DNA of 64,000 nucleotides from Pseudovibrio denitrificans JCM 12308 (GTDB lineage: Bacteria > Pseudomonadota > Alphaproteobacteria > Rhizobiales > Stappiaceae), in the NCBI RefSeq assembly GCF_001310815.1, contig NZ_BAZK01000007.1, positions 186,001 to 250,000 on the forward strand, given 5' to 3'. Numbering within the stretch: the first letter of the stretch is position 1; the number at the start of each line of letters is the position of its first letter. The notes under the pieces were generated by a model that searched no databases, was not told where the DNA came from, and saw only the letters and a list, made by a program, of their open reading frames with translations. A program made the translations under genes and the position numbers. Positions 57,101-64,000 of this stretch are shown here, in pieces.

Positions 57101-57603
57101 GTCTTCTGGCTCATAAGGACGAGTTCGAGGTTGCCCGCCTGTTCACTCAGCCGCAGTTCAGGCAAAACCTGTCGGACAGCTTTGAGGGCGATCTGAATGT
57201 GCGCTTCCACATCGGCGGTGGTCCCTTTGCACGAAAGGACCGGGTGACCGGTCTACCCGTAAAGACCGAGTTTGGACCGTGGATGATGAAGTTATTCTCC
57301 CTCCTCTCCAGCCTGCGTGGTCTGCGCGGATCGTTCCTTGATCCGTTCCGCAACAATGAGGAGAGGGTTCTCGCAAATGAACTGCGCTCATCATATGAGG
57401 CAGACATGGATCTCGTCTGCACTCATCTGGCAGAGGCCGGAGAGAAAGCTTCTCACGATCTTCTGAGCTGGCCGGTGAAAGTTCGCGGGTTTGGACACGT
57501 GCGTGCAGGCAATGCTGAAAAAGCGTTGAAGCTGCGCGAGCGACGCAAAACAGCGCTTAGCAACGCACAAAATAACGCAAAACAGGAAAAGGTGCCTGCG
57601 TAA
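54151..57603 (+). CDS. Indolepyruvate ferredoxin oxidoreductase (fused)
   Basis: Oxidatively decarboxylates aryl pyruvates to aryl-acetyl-CoA with thiamine diphosphate and ferredoxin. The 1150-residue fusion has an N-terminal domain with the TPP/oxidoreductase features (SGYRGSPLGRYDME, FQPGVNEDLAATA), a central TPP-binding domain (CSGCPHNTS near 424 and GIGCHTIAYFN), and a Cys cluster CEGCGDCG near 625. The gamma-like domain follows (VTGIGGTGVVTIGAIL near 717), then a C-terminal domain of unknown fold. I place the start at ATG 54151, where the conserved N-terminus begins; about 60 residues of in-frame upstream codons lack similarity. This is the largest uninterrupted gene here. Confidence 0.92.
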   Translation: MVSEEKSSEPTPSKRHNAPSLDDKYTQTSGVVFLTGNQALVRLPLQQRMRDELAGLNTGAFISGYRGSPLGRYDMELWRAQLHLDKHSIVFQPGVNEDLAATAIWGSQHVGNMKMRNKDGVVGFWYGKTPGVDRSGDAFRHANFAGTHPKGGVVALCGDDHAAKSSTVAGQSDHMLIASGMPVLYPANPQDILDYGILAVEMSRYSGCWVGMKLVTDVVESASSVEVDLDRIEVVKPDLKDPQGGVWIREIDLPVQQEKRLLEEKIPRALAFAQANNINQITHDAHEAEVGIIASGKSYSDLRQAMNELGLTSLETEKRRIRILKIGMVWPLDPKIIEEFSKGLKKILVVEEKRPVVEEQLKSILFDAGLSLMVQGKGLLPNSGVLAANQVASAIAEFLEDDGLKAKVPVPIKLKPGPVRRPSFCSGCPHNTSTKVPDGSRALAGIGCHTIAYFNDPVKTKAPSQMGGEGMHWVGQAPFTDEPHVFANMGDGTYFHSGFLAMRQAVAADATMTYKLLVNGFVSMTGGQPVDGEQSVPQLITAALNEGVKKVVVVTEDVERVEAQSIPVGVEVHHRRELEAVQRDLREIQGVTVLIYDQACATERRRLRKRGKWEDPKVRTYIHPDICEGCGDCGEKSGCLSIEPLETPLGRKRQINQSSCNKDFSCVEGFCPSFVTIHGAEPKKATTPAERQVESVGDEILAEPDLPAIEGSTGLLVTGIGGTGVVTIGAILSMAAHLDGSRVSTLDLTGLAQKYGAVMTHMRIAKSADGLQSARLAVGEADVVIGCDLVVTAGDETLTTLRQGSAQVVVNTEEVPTIDFSKNPDWDINTPNLQTRLQEAVGDRLAYFDTTQAAKDLCGDAVMANMMLFGAAWQRGLIPVTLGSIRQAIELNGVARDKNFEAFNWGRLMVLDPERVAKARALVAQVVKLDRPLPLEELIEDRVNRLKDYQSGSLGKLYRQKLVALKKAGAGERILRTAATQYFRLLAHKDEFEVARLFTQPQFRQNLSDSFEGDLNVRFHIGGGPFARKDRVTGLPVKTEFGPWMMKLFSLLSSLRGLRGSFLDPFRNNEERVLANELRSSYEADMDLVCTHLAEAGEKASHDLLSWPVKVRGFGHVRAGNAEKALKLRERRKTALSNAQNNAKQEKVPA

Positions 57604-57629
57604 GGCTAACCTGCTGGATTAATTGGATA

Positions 57630-57663
57630 AAACGGGGTGAAGTTTTGGAGCTTTGCCCCGTTT
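57630..57663 (+). terminator. Putative terminator after the indolepyruvate oxidoreductase
   Basis: AAACGGGG and CCCCGTTT form a perfect 8-bp stem with an 18-base loop, 27 bases after the stop. The T run after the stem is weak. Confidence 0.55.
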
Positions 57664-58145
57664 GCCTTTGTGGCGGAACATAGCAACGCAAAACGGGCGG
57701 AAAGATTACTCCCCCTTCAATCCCCGTTTGGAAGCCCTCGGCACATGCAGCAGTTATCCCCCCGCCTCAAATGATGCGGATCTGCGTCTTCGTAAGGCTG
57801 ATGAAAGTTGGTCTCGTGATGAAGATGTAGGTACTATTGCTGCTGTATATTCGACTTTTTCAAAGATTAATTCCAAAATGTGCATTATGCACTTATGGAT
57901 AACCCCTAATAGTGATTGTAGTTTTATTTTAGTACTGTCGAATAAATGGGTTCTATATCAGAAATAATATCTGACTTAAGCTTATCTATAACATGTATTG
58001 TGGGGCAATATCCAGTTAAATATTAACAAAACTATAATAATAGTGATTGTTGTATTTACGCAAGGAGAGCGGTAATCAACCTCAGGTGGTTGGATCCGGC
58101 GTCATATGAGTGGAAGATGGCGGAACCCATACTGAATTTTACAGT
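57664..58145. other. AT-rich intergenic region before the chemoreceptor
   Basis: No gene is supported. A 104-codon open frame beginning near 57653 has no domain signal. The segment 57830-58060 is clearly AT-richer than its surroundings. A 13-bp direct repeat (TAATAGTGATTGT) occurs at 57907-57919 and 58038-58050. A promoter for the chemoreceptor is expected here. Confidence 0.5.
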
Positions 58146-60191
58146 ATGGCGAAGCAAAAAATGAAACTAAGTCATCGCATTGTCAGCGCATCCGCAGCGG
58201 TTCTTCTCGTTGCCTCATCCCTCGTAATTTCAATCGGGACATACCTCAGCATGCAAACCGTTGAGGAAGACAGCCGCGCTTTGTTCAACTCGGTTGCCTC
58301 CGGTCTGGCCGTCACTGCGCAGGATCTATTAAAAGAGTCGCAGGTTATTTCCACAACACTTGCAAACACTTATGGCGCTGAGATCAGCACCGGAGAAGCA
58401 TCTCGCAACAACATCGCGCAGATGACCGAAGCAGCTTTGCGCGGCACCACGGACATCCTCGGCATCGCCGTCTTCCTGCAACCGGATGTTGCAGGCAAGG
58501 ATGCAGATTACATCGGTAAGAAGTACGCTTCTGACACAGGCCAGTTCGTTCCTTACTTCTACATGGAAAACGGCAGTGTGCAGTCCCTGACAGCAGACAT
58601 TGGCCGCGCGGATGTTCAGCGCCGCATGCGCCGTGCCATGCAGCAGAAAAGCCAATTTGTAACAGAGCCTTACACCTTTGATGTTGAAGGCAAGACTATC
58701 CTCTCCGCTTCCGTTCTGGACCCGATCCTGAATGCCCGCGGCGAGCCTGTTGGCGTGGTCGTGATCGACGTGGACTTCGACAAGCTGCAGGAGAAAATGA
58801 GCGCCGCGCACTTCTACGAGACAGGTCGTCTGGCCGTGGTCAGTGAAGGCGGTCTCTGGGTCAGCCACAGCGATCGTGACGTTCTGGGCAAGAAAGTGCG
58901 TCCGGTGATTGAGACCATCATGAATGGCGTCCGCGAGAAGGCCAACGTGCAGGAAATCGGTGACCGCTTGTTTATTCTGGAGAAATTCCAGCTGGGTACA
59001 ACGGATCAGTTCTGGTTTGCTGGCATGTCCGTCACCACGGATGAGCTGGGCGCAGGCGCGCGTTACACCCGTGATATGGCGCTGATTGCAGCAGTGAGCT
59101 CCGGTCTTATCGGTTGTCTCATCCTGTGGTTCATCGGCAACTCAATCGCCCGCCCAATCGTCAATCTGACGCATAGGATGCAGTCTCTGGCAGATGGCAA
59201 TGTGAAAGACGAAGTCCAGTATACGGACCGCTCTGATGAAATCGGCCAGATGCTAACGCCTTGAAAGTGTTCGTCACTGCTGTTTCAGAACGCCAGACCT
59301 TGCAGTCTGAGGCGGAGAAGGAACATGAGCGTGAAGCCAACCGCCAGAAGGAAGCGGCCAAGCTGATCGAGGAGTTCTCCGGCACCGCAGAAACCGCTCT
59401 GGGTGTCATTCACAGCCGCTTTGACGAGCTGGAGCAGACCTCCAAAGAGCTGGCGAATATCGCCGAGAACACCAACGTTCAGACCACCGCGACCTCTGCC
59501 GCTTCAGAGGAAGCAACCGCCAACGTGCAGACGGTGGCTTCGGCTTCTGAAGAGCTCTCCACCTCCATTGAGGAGATTGCGCAGCAGATTGCCCGCACCA
59601 ACAAGGTGATCACACAAACCAACGATGCAGCACAGGCAACCAATGCCAAGGTGATGGATCTGGACGGCACGGCGCAGCGCATTGGTGAGGTGGTGAACCT
59701 CATTCAGGACATTGCCGAGCAAACCAATCTGCTGGCGCTTAACGCGACCATTGAAGCGGCTCGGGCCGGTGAGATGGGCAAGGGCTTCGGCCGTTGTGGC
59801 AACGGAAGTGAAAGAACTGGCCAGCCAGACCTCCAAGGCGACCGAAGAGATCTCCCAGCAGATTGCCGAGATTCAAGGCTCCTCCAAGGATGCAGTTGAA
59901 GCTATTCAGGAAATCACCTCCAGCATCCGGCAGGTGAACGAGTTCGCGTCCAACATCGCAGCCTCTGTTGAGCAGCAGGGCGCAGCTACCGCTGAGATCA
60001 CCGAAAACGTGCATCAGGCAGCAACAGGAACACAGAACGTTTCTGAAAACATGGTGCTGGTGGCGCAAGCAGCTGAAAAGACCAACCAATCCTCTGATCT
60101 GGTCTCTAAAACCGCCTCTTCCGTCCGCGAAGAAGTGATCGGCCTACGCGAACAGATCGACGACTTCCTGTACAAGGTGCAGTCTGTATAA
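58146..60191 (+). CDS. Methyl-accepting chemotaxis protein (two frameshifts)
   Basis: About 681 residues when repaired. Helix 1 at the N-terminus ([20 protein letters not shown]) is followed by a periplasmic sensor of dCache type, helix 2 ([18 protein letters not shown]), a HAMP region ([11 protein letters not shown]) and the signalling hairpin with [20 protein letters not shown]. One G is missing near 59252 (ATGGCTAAC read as ATGCTAAC). One G is extra near 59790 (TTCGCCG read as TTCGGCCG). Both changes restore the family sequence [15 protein letters not shown]. The start could be ATG 58146 or an upstream GTG at 58110. Sensed ligand unknown. Confidence 0.9.
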
Positions 60192-60215
60192 GGCTGTCCA
60201 CACTGAGAATTCCGG

Positions 60216-60247
60216 CTGGCGAAGACCTGTGCTTTGCCAGTCTTTTT
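60216..60247 (+). terminator. Terminator after the chemoreceptor
   Basis: CTGGC plus AAG pairs with CTT plus GCCAG, and TCTTTTT follows. It lies 24 bases after the stop. Confidence 0.75.
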
Positions 60248-60282
60248 ATGCGGGGAAGCAGCGCTTCATCTGCGGAATAAGA

Positions 60283-60621
60283 TTAGCTCGCGACCTCTTT
60301 GGCGAAGTAGCCTGACTTCACAACGCTTTCTGTTTCTGAATGACCCGGAATGACGGTCGCAAACCCCTCGATAACCTGGCTGCTGAACTTTCTGAGTTCC
60401 ACCATTTCCTCTGAGTTATAGAAGGTCAGAGCGGCCTCAAAACTCTCGAACCTGTACATCACCATGTTCGTATAAGGGGTCGGATCCGCAAGGGCTTTCA
60501 TCGGGCTCGCGACGATTAGTTCTCCGCCATACTTTTCGAGAATAGGCACGGATCTTGGGCCGAGTTCCTCAATGCGGGACCTGTCGATAATGTTGTAGTG
60601 GTGAAGAACATAACCAGCCAT
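60283..60621 (-). CDS. DUF1330 family protein
   Basis: 112 residues with the DUF1330 layout: YVLHHYNIIDRSRIEELG at the start, VPILEKYGGELIVASP in the middle, and FYNSEEMVELRKFSSQVI at the end. This is the second DUF1330 member in the window. It lies 69 bases after a TetR gene on the same strand, so it may be part of that regulator's unit. Confidence 0.8.
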   Translation of the reverse strand: MAGYVLHHYNIIDRSRIEELGPRSVPILEKYGGELIVASPMKALADPTPYTNMVMYRFESFEAALTFYNSEEMVELRKFSSQVIEGFATVIPGHSETESVVKSGYFAKEVAS

Positions 60622-60689
60622 TTGAAAATCCTAAAATTATAGAGGGGCAACGCATACCTTACTTCGCCTGCTAAGCAAACCAACTTCCC

Positions 60690-61259
60690 TTAGATCGTGC
60701 TGACAAGCACACTTACCGTTTCTTCCAGCTCATCCAGCGGGGTGCCGCCGCGGACCATGACGCGGAGGCCGAAGTAGCCGGCGGCGAGCAGGTTGGCCTT
60801 TTGCTTTCGCAGGGCTGCATTGCCCTTGTAAGGCTCGGAGACGGCGAGGGCGGTGTTGAACAGGTCTTGCGTGCTTTTGATGCCTTCCTGCGCATTCAAC
60901 TGGATTTGTGGATCATCATGGGCGTGTTCAATGGCAGAGTTGCACAGGAAGCAACCACTGCGGTCGCCATTGCGCACGGGCTCCAGCACAGCCTCAAACA
61001 GATCCACAAAGCGCTGCTTCGCGTCCGGGGCCTTGCAGATCACCTGTGCCAGATGGGTGATGTCCCGTTCGTGGTAAAGCTTCAGCGCCCGGGCGTACAT
61101 GGCGTCTTTATTGCCAAATTCCCGGTAGAGCGACTGCTTTTTCAGCTCGGTTATCCTCTCCAGATCCTGCATGGAGGTGCCATGGTAGCCTTTTTCCCAA
61201 AAAGCTCTCTGTATTCTGTCCAACGCAGTTTTAGGGTCAAATTCCCGAGGTCTTGCCAT
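60690..61259 (-). CDS. TetR-family regulator
   Basis: 189 residues. The helix-turn-helix is ALDRIQRAFWEKGYHGTSMQ and the following ITELKKQSLYREFG. The start is ATG 61259 at MARPREFDP; an earlier in-frame ATG would put the start within an operator-like palindrome. SGCFLCNSAIE in the ligand domain has two Cys. It is divergent from rclC-like gene and may respond to reactive chlorine or another electrophile. Confidence 0.87.
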   Translation of the reverse strand: MARPREFDPKTALDRIQRAFWEKGYHGTSMQDLERITELKKQSLYREFGNKDAMYARALKLYHERDITHLAQVICKAPDAKQRFVDLFEAVLEPVRNGDRSGCFLCNSAIEHAHDDPQIQLNAQEGIKSTQDLFNTALAVSEPYKGNAALRKQKANLLAAGYFGLRVMVRGGTPLDELEETVSVLVSTI

Positions 61260-61294
61260 CACTCTATTCCCGCTCACAACAATGTTACCGATCA

Positions 61295-61329
61295 GTCCGT
61301 AATTCATTATGGACACATCGGTCCGTAAT
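61295..61329. promoter_or_regulatory. Overlapping palindromes between tetR and rclC-like gene
   Basis: The half-site GTCCGTAAT occurs at 61295-61303 and 61321-61329, and its near-complement ATTATGGAC at 61306-61314. The first pair makes an inverted repeat with a 2-base spacer, the second one with a 6-base spacer, sharing the middle half-site. This is a good candidate for TetR binding upstream of both divergent genes. Confidence 0.7.
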
Positions 61330-61400
61330 ACATATACCTAAGCGCACAGGCTGGCAAGACCCGCCACAACATACTGCCAAATTCAACACAGGAGGTTGAT

Positions 61401-61901
61401 ATGACTGATCTTACTCACGCGACTGCCACACAATCAGAAGACAATGCCGCCCTGGGTGCTTTGTTCTCAGACATCGCGAAAAACGGAATCTTCGCGGCCC
61501 TTATTCTCGTGTTCCTCTGGTTTGGCGGAATGAAGTTTACGGCCTATGAGGCCGGAGCAATTCGCGGACTGGTCGAGAATTCTCCCTTTCTTGGATGGCT
61601 TTACACATTCCTGTCCGAAGGAGCTGTGTCCAAACTCATCGGACTTACTGAGCTGACCATCGCTGGGTTACTCGCCACCCGCTTCTTTGCTCCAAAGTTC
61701 GCGGTTTATGGCGCACTGGGCGCAATCGCGACATTCCTGGTGACCTTCAGCTTCTTCTTCTCCACGCCGGGCGTGTTCATTCCTGACACTGGCGTGCTGG
61801 CGATCTCTGTTATTCCGGGACAGTTCCTGCTGAAAGATATCGTCCTGCTGTTCGCATCCGTGTTCGCCCTGGGCAACGCCCTCAGTGCCACTTCAAAATA
61901 A
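61401..61901 (+). CDS. rclC: DUF417/RclC-like membrane protein
   Basis: 166 residues with four predicted membrane helices. FLWFGGMKFTAYEAGAIRGL near the N-terminus is the family signature of DUF417, whose E. coli member RclC belongs to the reactive chlorine response. GGAGG lies 5 bases upstream of the ATG. It is divergent from a TetR gene rather than the AraC-type RclR, so regulation differs from E. coli. The symbol rests on family similarity only. Confidence 0.78.
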   Translation: MTDLTHATATQSEDNAALGALFSDIAKNGIFAALILVFLWFGGMKFTAYEAGAIRGLVENSPFLGWLYTFLSEGAVSKLIGLTELTIAGLLATRFFAPKFAVYGALGAIATFLVTFSFFFSTPGVFIPDTGVLAISVIPGQFLLKDIVLLFASVFALGNALSATSK

Positions 61902-61926
61902 AGATATACTCCTCACTGTGCACTGA

Positions 61927-61953
61927 AATGGGGGCGCCAATGGCGCCTCCATT
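61927..61953. terminator. Strong hairpin between convergent genes
   Basis: AATGGGGGCGCC and GGCGCCTCCATT form a 12-bp stem with one mismatch and a 3-base loop. No T run follows on either side. It lies between the rclC-like gene and a convergent tetR gene and probably limits readthrough. Confidence 0.55.
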
Positions 61954-61988
61954 GGGCTGTCTGCGGTTTAACTATGAGAAAAGGGGAA

Positions 61989-62609
61989 TTACTTCCCGCC
62001 GGTCTTCATTCTGCTGCCCAGCACTTCCAGCGTAACATCAATCAATGCAAAGAGTTTTTCGCGTGGGGTGCCGAATTTTACCAGCTCGTAGAGGCCCTCG
62101 AAAACCATAATAAAGTAGGCGGTCAGGATTTCGATGTCCTCGGGGTTCTTCAGCTCATCCTGACACTGAGTCAACTTATCCCTGATCTGATCTTCCCAAT
62201 CAAATTGCAGGTTCTGAAACTCCGCCCAAAGGCTCTCGTCAACGTAGCCAAGGTCCACAAGTGTCGGCCAGAAAAGGCCTTTTTCGGCTTTCAGGTCATC
62301 ACAGCACAGCTCGGTAAACTCCATCAGCACCCCTTGCAGCGCCGAGTACGCATCCGAATGCATCGCCATAACCGACTGCATTTGCTGGCTGTATTTGAGG
62401 TAGTACCACCGCAGCGCAGAGACCGCCAACTCCCGCTTCGACCCAAAAGCAGCATTGAGCGTTTTCGTAGATACACCAACAGCTTCAGCCACATCGTCCA
62501 TAGTGGCCGTTACTATTCCATTCCGCAAAAACACCCGGATGCTCGCATCAAACAGATTTTCGAGTTCGGGGATCGGAATGGCAGGATCAAATGGTTCGTC
62601 CGAGCTCAT
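61989..62609 (-). CDS. TetR-family regulator
   Basis: 206 residues with a helix-turn-helix near the N-terminus (ENLFDASIRVFLRNGIVTAT, MDDVAEAVGVSTKTLNAAFG) and a variable ligand domain that contains ELCCDD. The start ATG at 62609 lies 9 bases after a short palindrome. Its neighbours are the convergent rclC-like gene and, divergently, the universal stress protein gene 414 bases away. Confidence 0.85.
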   Translation of the reverse strand: MSSDEPFDPAIPIPELENLFDASIRVFLRNGIVTATMDDVAEAVGVSTKTLNAAFGSKRELAVSALRWYYLKYSQQMQSVMAMHSDAYSALQGVLMEFTELCCDDLKAEKGLFWPTLVDLGYVDESLWAEFQNLQFDWEDQIRDKLTQCQDELKNPEDIEILTAYFIMVFEGLYELVKFGTPREKLFALIDVTLEVLGSRMKTGGK

Positions 62610-62618
62610 TTTGGAAAT

Positions 62619-62634
62619 ATAGATAAATCTCTAT
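62619..62634 (-). promoter_or_regulatory. Short palindrome before tetR
   Basis: ATAGA and TCTAT form a 5-bp inverted repeat with a 6-base spacer (TAAATC), directly upstream of the tetR start. The half-site TAGATAAAT occurs again at 62688-62696. Autoregulation by this TetR protein is the likely meaning. Confidence 0.5.
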
Positions 62635-63023
62635 TCCCCTCAACAACGATGCTCGGCTTTAGAAAAAGAAACGCAAAGCCAATGGGCTAGATAAATTTCA
62701 ATTTATGTCGATTGTGTTGAGTACCCGCGAGCGCTTTGCTCTTTATGGCGTATGTGTAGTGCCTGCCTTTAAATATTCAAAATGTAATCACCGTGATTTT
62801 GTTTTGATGTATTATGTCTACCATAGATTGACTTAAGGTTATAATGCGTACGTAGGGTTATAATAATTCGGTGCGAGCTAAGTATAGCACCCAATTTACT
62901 TGTGTTTGTTTGCGTCCAACTATCACAGTATGAGGCGGGAAGGGCATTTCAGGCAACTCGACCGACTGGTGGGAGCTTTTCGCATTCTGCGCTTCATGAA
63001 GTGAGTCAATTGGAGGTTCAGAT
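62635..63023. other. Intergenic region before the universal stress gene
   Basis: About 390 AT-rich bases with no gene I can support. AATCA and TGATT flank CCG at 62786-62798 as a 13-bp symmetric element. GGTTATAAT occurs twice near 62837-62863. No clear FNR box is seen, although stress genes of this type often have one. Confidence 0.45.
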
Positions 63024-63854
63024 ATGTCTATCAAAACAGTCGTCACCCTTACCGACACAACTGGCGATCAGGTCGCAGCCCGCGTTGCTGTTGATCTCTC
63101 CAAGCTGACAGATGCCTATCTGATTGGTGTGGTCCCAAACTACGAGACCTCCTACTACCTGTGCACGGCAGGCCCGATGCCACCTGACTATGAGCAGCGC
63201 TTGCAGGAACAGTCCGCCGAGTTGCTCAATAAGTCATTGGAAGGCTTTGCAAAACACTTTGATGGCTCCGGCGTGGAAGGTGAAACCCGCACCACCAACA
63301 TCACTCTGGGTGGCACGTTTGACGAGCTGATGCATCTGGGCCGTTTGAGCGACGTCACCGTGATCCGTCAGGATGATCCCGCCAAGCCGGAACCCATGCG
63401 CTCTGCCATGATTGAGGCGATGGTGTTTGATACTGGTGTCGCGACACTTATTGTGCCGCATGCATATGAAAAAGCGTTCGCACCCAAGAACATCGCTGTG
63501 GCGTGGGATGGGTCTGGTCCAGCCTCCAACGCGGCGCACGCCTCCATGTCCATGCTGCAGGCAGCAGACACCGTATCCGTTGTGATGATCACCCCGCACG
63601 ATGAGCCAAGGCACTCAGAACTCACGGATATCCGCAAATACTTCGAGCGCCATGGCGTCAACATTCATCTGGAAGTGATGAGCAATGTCTCCGGTTCCGT
63701 GTCAGAGGCGCTGCTGAGCACCGTGGATCGTCTCAATGCCGATATGCTGGTGATGGGCGGCTATGGTCACAGCCGTCTTGCACAATACCTGTTCGGCGGA
63801 GCAACGCGCAAGGTTCTGCATGATATGAAGATCCCGGTTTTGATGACCCATTAA
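63024..63854 (+). CDS. Universal stress protein (tandem domain)
   Basis: 276 residues made of two Usp-like halves. The first (MSIKTVVTLTDTTGDQVAAR) is degenerate. The second has the full pattern FAPKNIAVAWDGSGPASNAA and LVMGGYGHSRLAQYLFGGATRKVLHD, the ATP-binding G-X2-G-X9-G-S/T type motif. GGAGG lies 8 bases upstream of the ATG. Such proteins help cells survive stress or low energy; the exact role is unknown. Confidence 0.9.
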   Translation: MSIKTVVTLTDTTGDQVAARVAVDLSKLTDAYLIGVVPNYETSYYLCTAGPMPPDYEQRLQEQSAELLNKSLEGFAKHFDGSGVEGETRTTNITLGGTFDELMHLGRLSDVTVIRQDDPAKPEPMRSAMIEAMVFDTGVATLIVPHAYEKAFAPKNIAVAWDGSGPASNAAHASMSMLQAADTVSVVMITPHDEPRHSELTDIRKYFERHGVNIHLEVMSNVSGSVSEALLSTVDRLNADMLVMGGYGHSRLAQYLFGGATRKVLHDMKIPVLMTH

Positions 63855-63864
63855 AACAAGCGGC

Positions 63865-63892
63865 AAAAGGGGGCCTCCGGGCTCCCTTTTTT
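63865..63892 (+). terminator. Terminator after the universal stress gene
   Basis: AAAAGGGGGCC and GGCTCCCTTTT form a stem with a 4-base loop and one weak pair, followed by further T. It lies 11 bases after the stop. Confidence 0.8.
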
Positions 63893-64000
63893 GCAAGTGT
63901 ATTCCCTCTCCAATTTCTCAATAGTGTTTTCTACAGGCAATCTGGCGTGATTTTCCCAAAAGAATGCGGTTTGATTGCTTGCCTGCAGAAAACAAGTCAG

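Noticed and set aside
57653..57967. A 104-codon open frame after the indolepyruvate oxidoreductase
   Set aside because: Starts inside a terminator-like hairpin, has no domain signal and is followed by AT-rich non-coding sequence.
796..60191. Reading the broken genes as pseudogenes
   Set aside because: Each break is one small indel in an otherwise conserved frame, and repair gives normal family lengths. The density is too high for a healthy genome region.
1..64000. Methylation-motif explanation (all losses inside CCWGG)
   Set aside because: A few losses fall in CCTGG/CCAGG contexts (506, 3257, 17674), but most do not.
1..64000. CRISPR arrays, tRNA or rRNA genes, insertion sequences, phage genes
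   Set aside because: No regularly spaced repeats, clover-leaf sequences, transposase or integrase signatures were seen.

Overview
This 64 kb window looks like chromosomal DNA of a marine, facultatively anaerobic alphaproteobacterium. A Stappiaceae/Pseudovibrio-like member of the Hyphomicrobiales is my best guess. The guess rests on gene content: a napEFDABC operon, an IalB-family protein, a BetC-type choline sulfatase, a fused indolepyruvate ferredoxin oxidoreductase, many LysR and TetR regulators, and moderate G+C. There are no rRNA or tRNA genes, no insertion sequences, no phage genes and no CRISPR array. I count 11 transcription regulators (five TetR, three LysR, one AraC, one HxlR, one Crp-like), and most sit next to a short palindrome that could be their operator.

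Layout. 1-4.6 kb: periplasmic nitrate reductase operon (minus strand, napC cut by the window edge) behind an FNR-type box. 4.7-9.8 kb: RND efflux pump with adaptor and a divergent TetR gene over a paired operator. 9.8-12.1 kb: thioesterase, IalB-like protein and a YadA-like surface protein. 12.6-14.7 kb: PfkB-type sugar kinase and class II aldolase behind a structured leader. 15.2-17.2 kb: a three-gene cassette (His-rich exported protein, HupE/UreJ-like membrane protein, membrane-anchored protein) that suggests metal handling. 17.3-22.5 kb: RNA 2'-phosphotransferase, choline sulfatase, LysR regulator, and a nucleoside hydrolase/adenosine deaminase pair. 22.5-35.2 kb: transporters (MFS, EamA, YdcZ, TerC, LysE) mixed with oxidoreductases and their regulators. 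35.3-42.6 kb: TonB-dependent receptor with a possible iron box, an ABC-F protein, an MFS exporter, a DUF1330 protein behind a near-perfect SoxR box, and a Cys-rich/DUF411 pair that suggests copper. 42.6-53.8 kb: small enzymes, an exported amidohydrolase with an outer-membrane barrel, MBL hydrolase, SDR, peroxiredoxin, a lipoprotein and a cupin. 54-64 kb: indolepyruvate ferredoxin oxidoreductase, a chemoreceptor, an RclC-like protein and a universal stress protein.

The most striking sequence-level feature is technical. At least 17 single-site indels break otherwise normal genes, about one per 3.8 kb, and 15 of them are losses of one G or C from a short G/C run. Two sites share the same context, and three others lose a G from TGGC. 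This looks like sequencing or assembly error, not gene decay. I therefore annotate the broken genes as whole CDSs and state where the missing base should be. One small gene (42341-42567) only becomes visible after such a correction. Functional themes that tie the region together are respiration under low oxygen (nap), response to redox and toxic compounds (RND pump, SoxR-type promoter, quinone reductases, peroxiredoxin, RclC) and scavenging of nucleosides, choline sulfate and iron.
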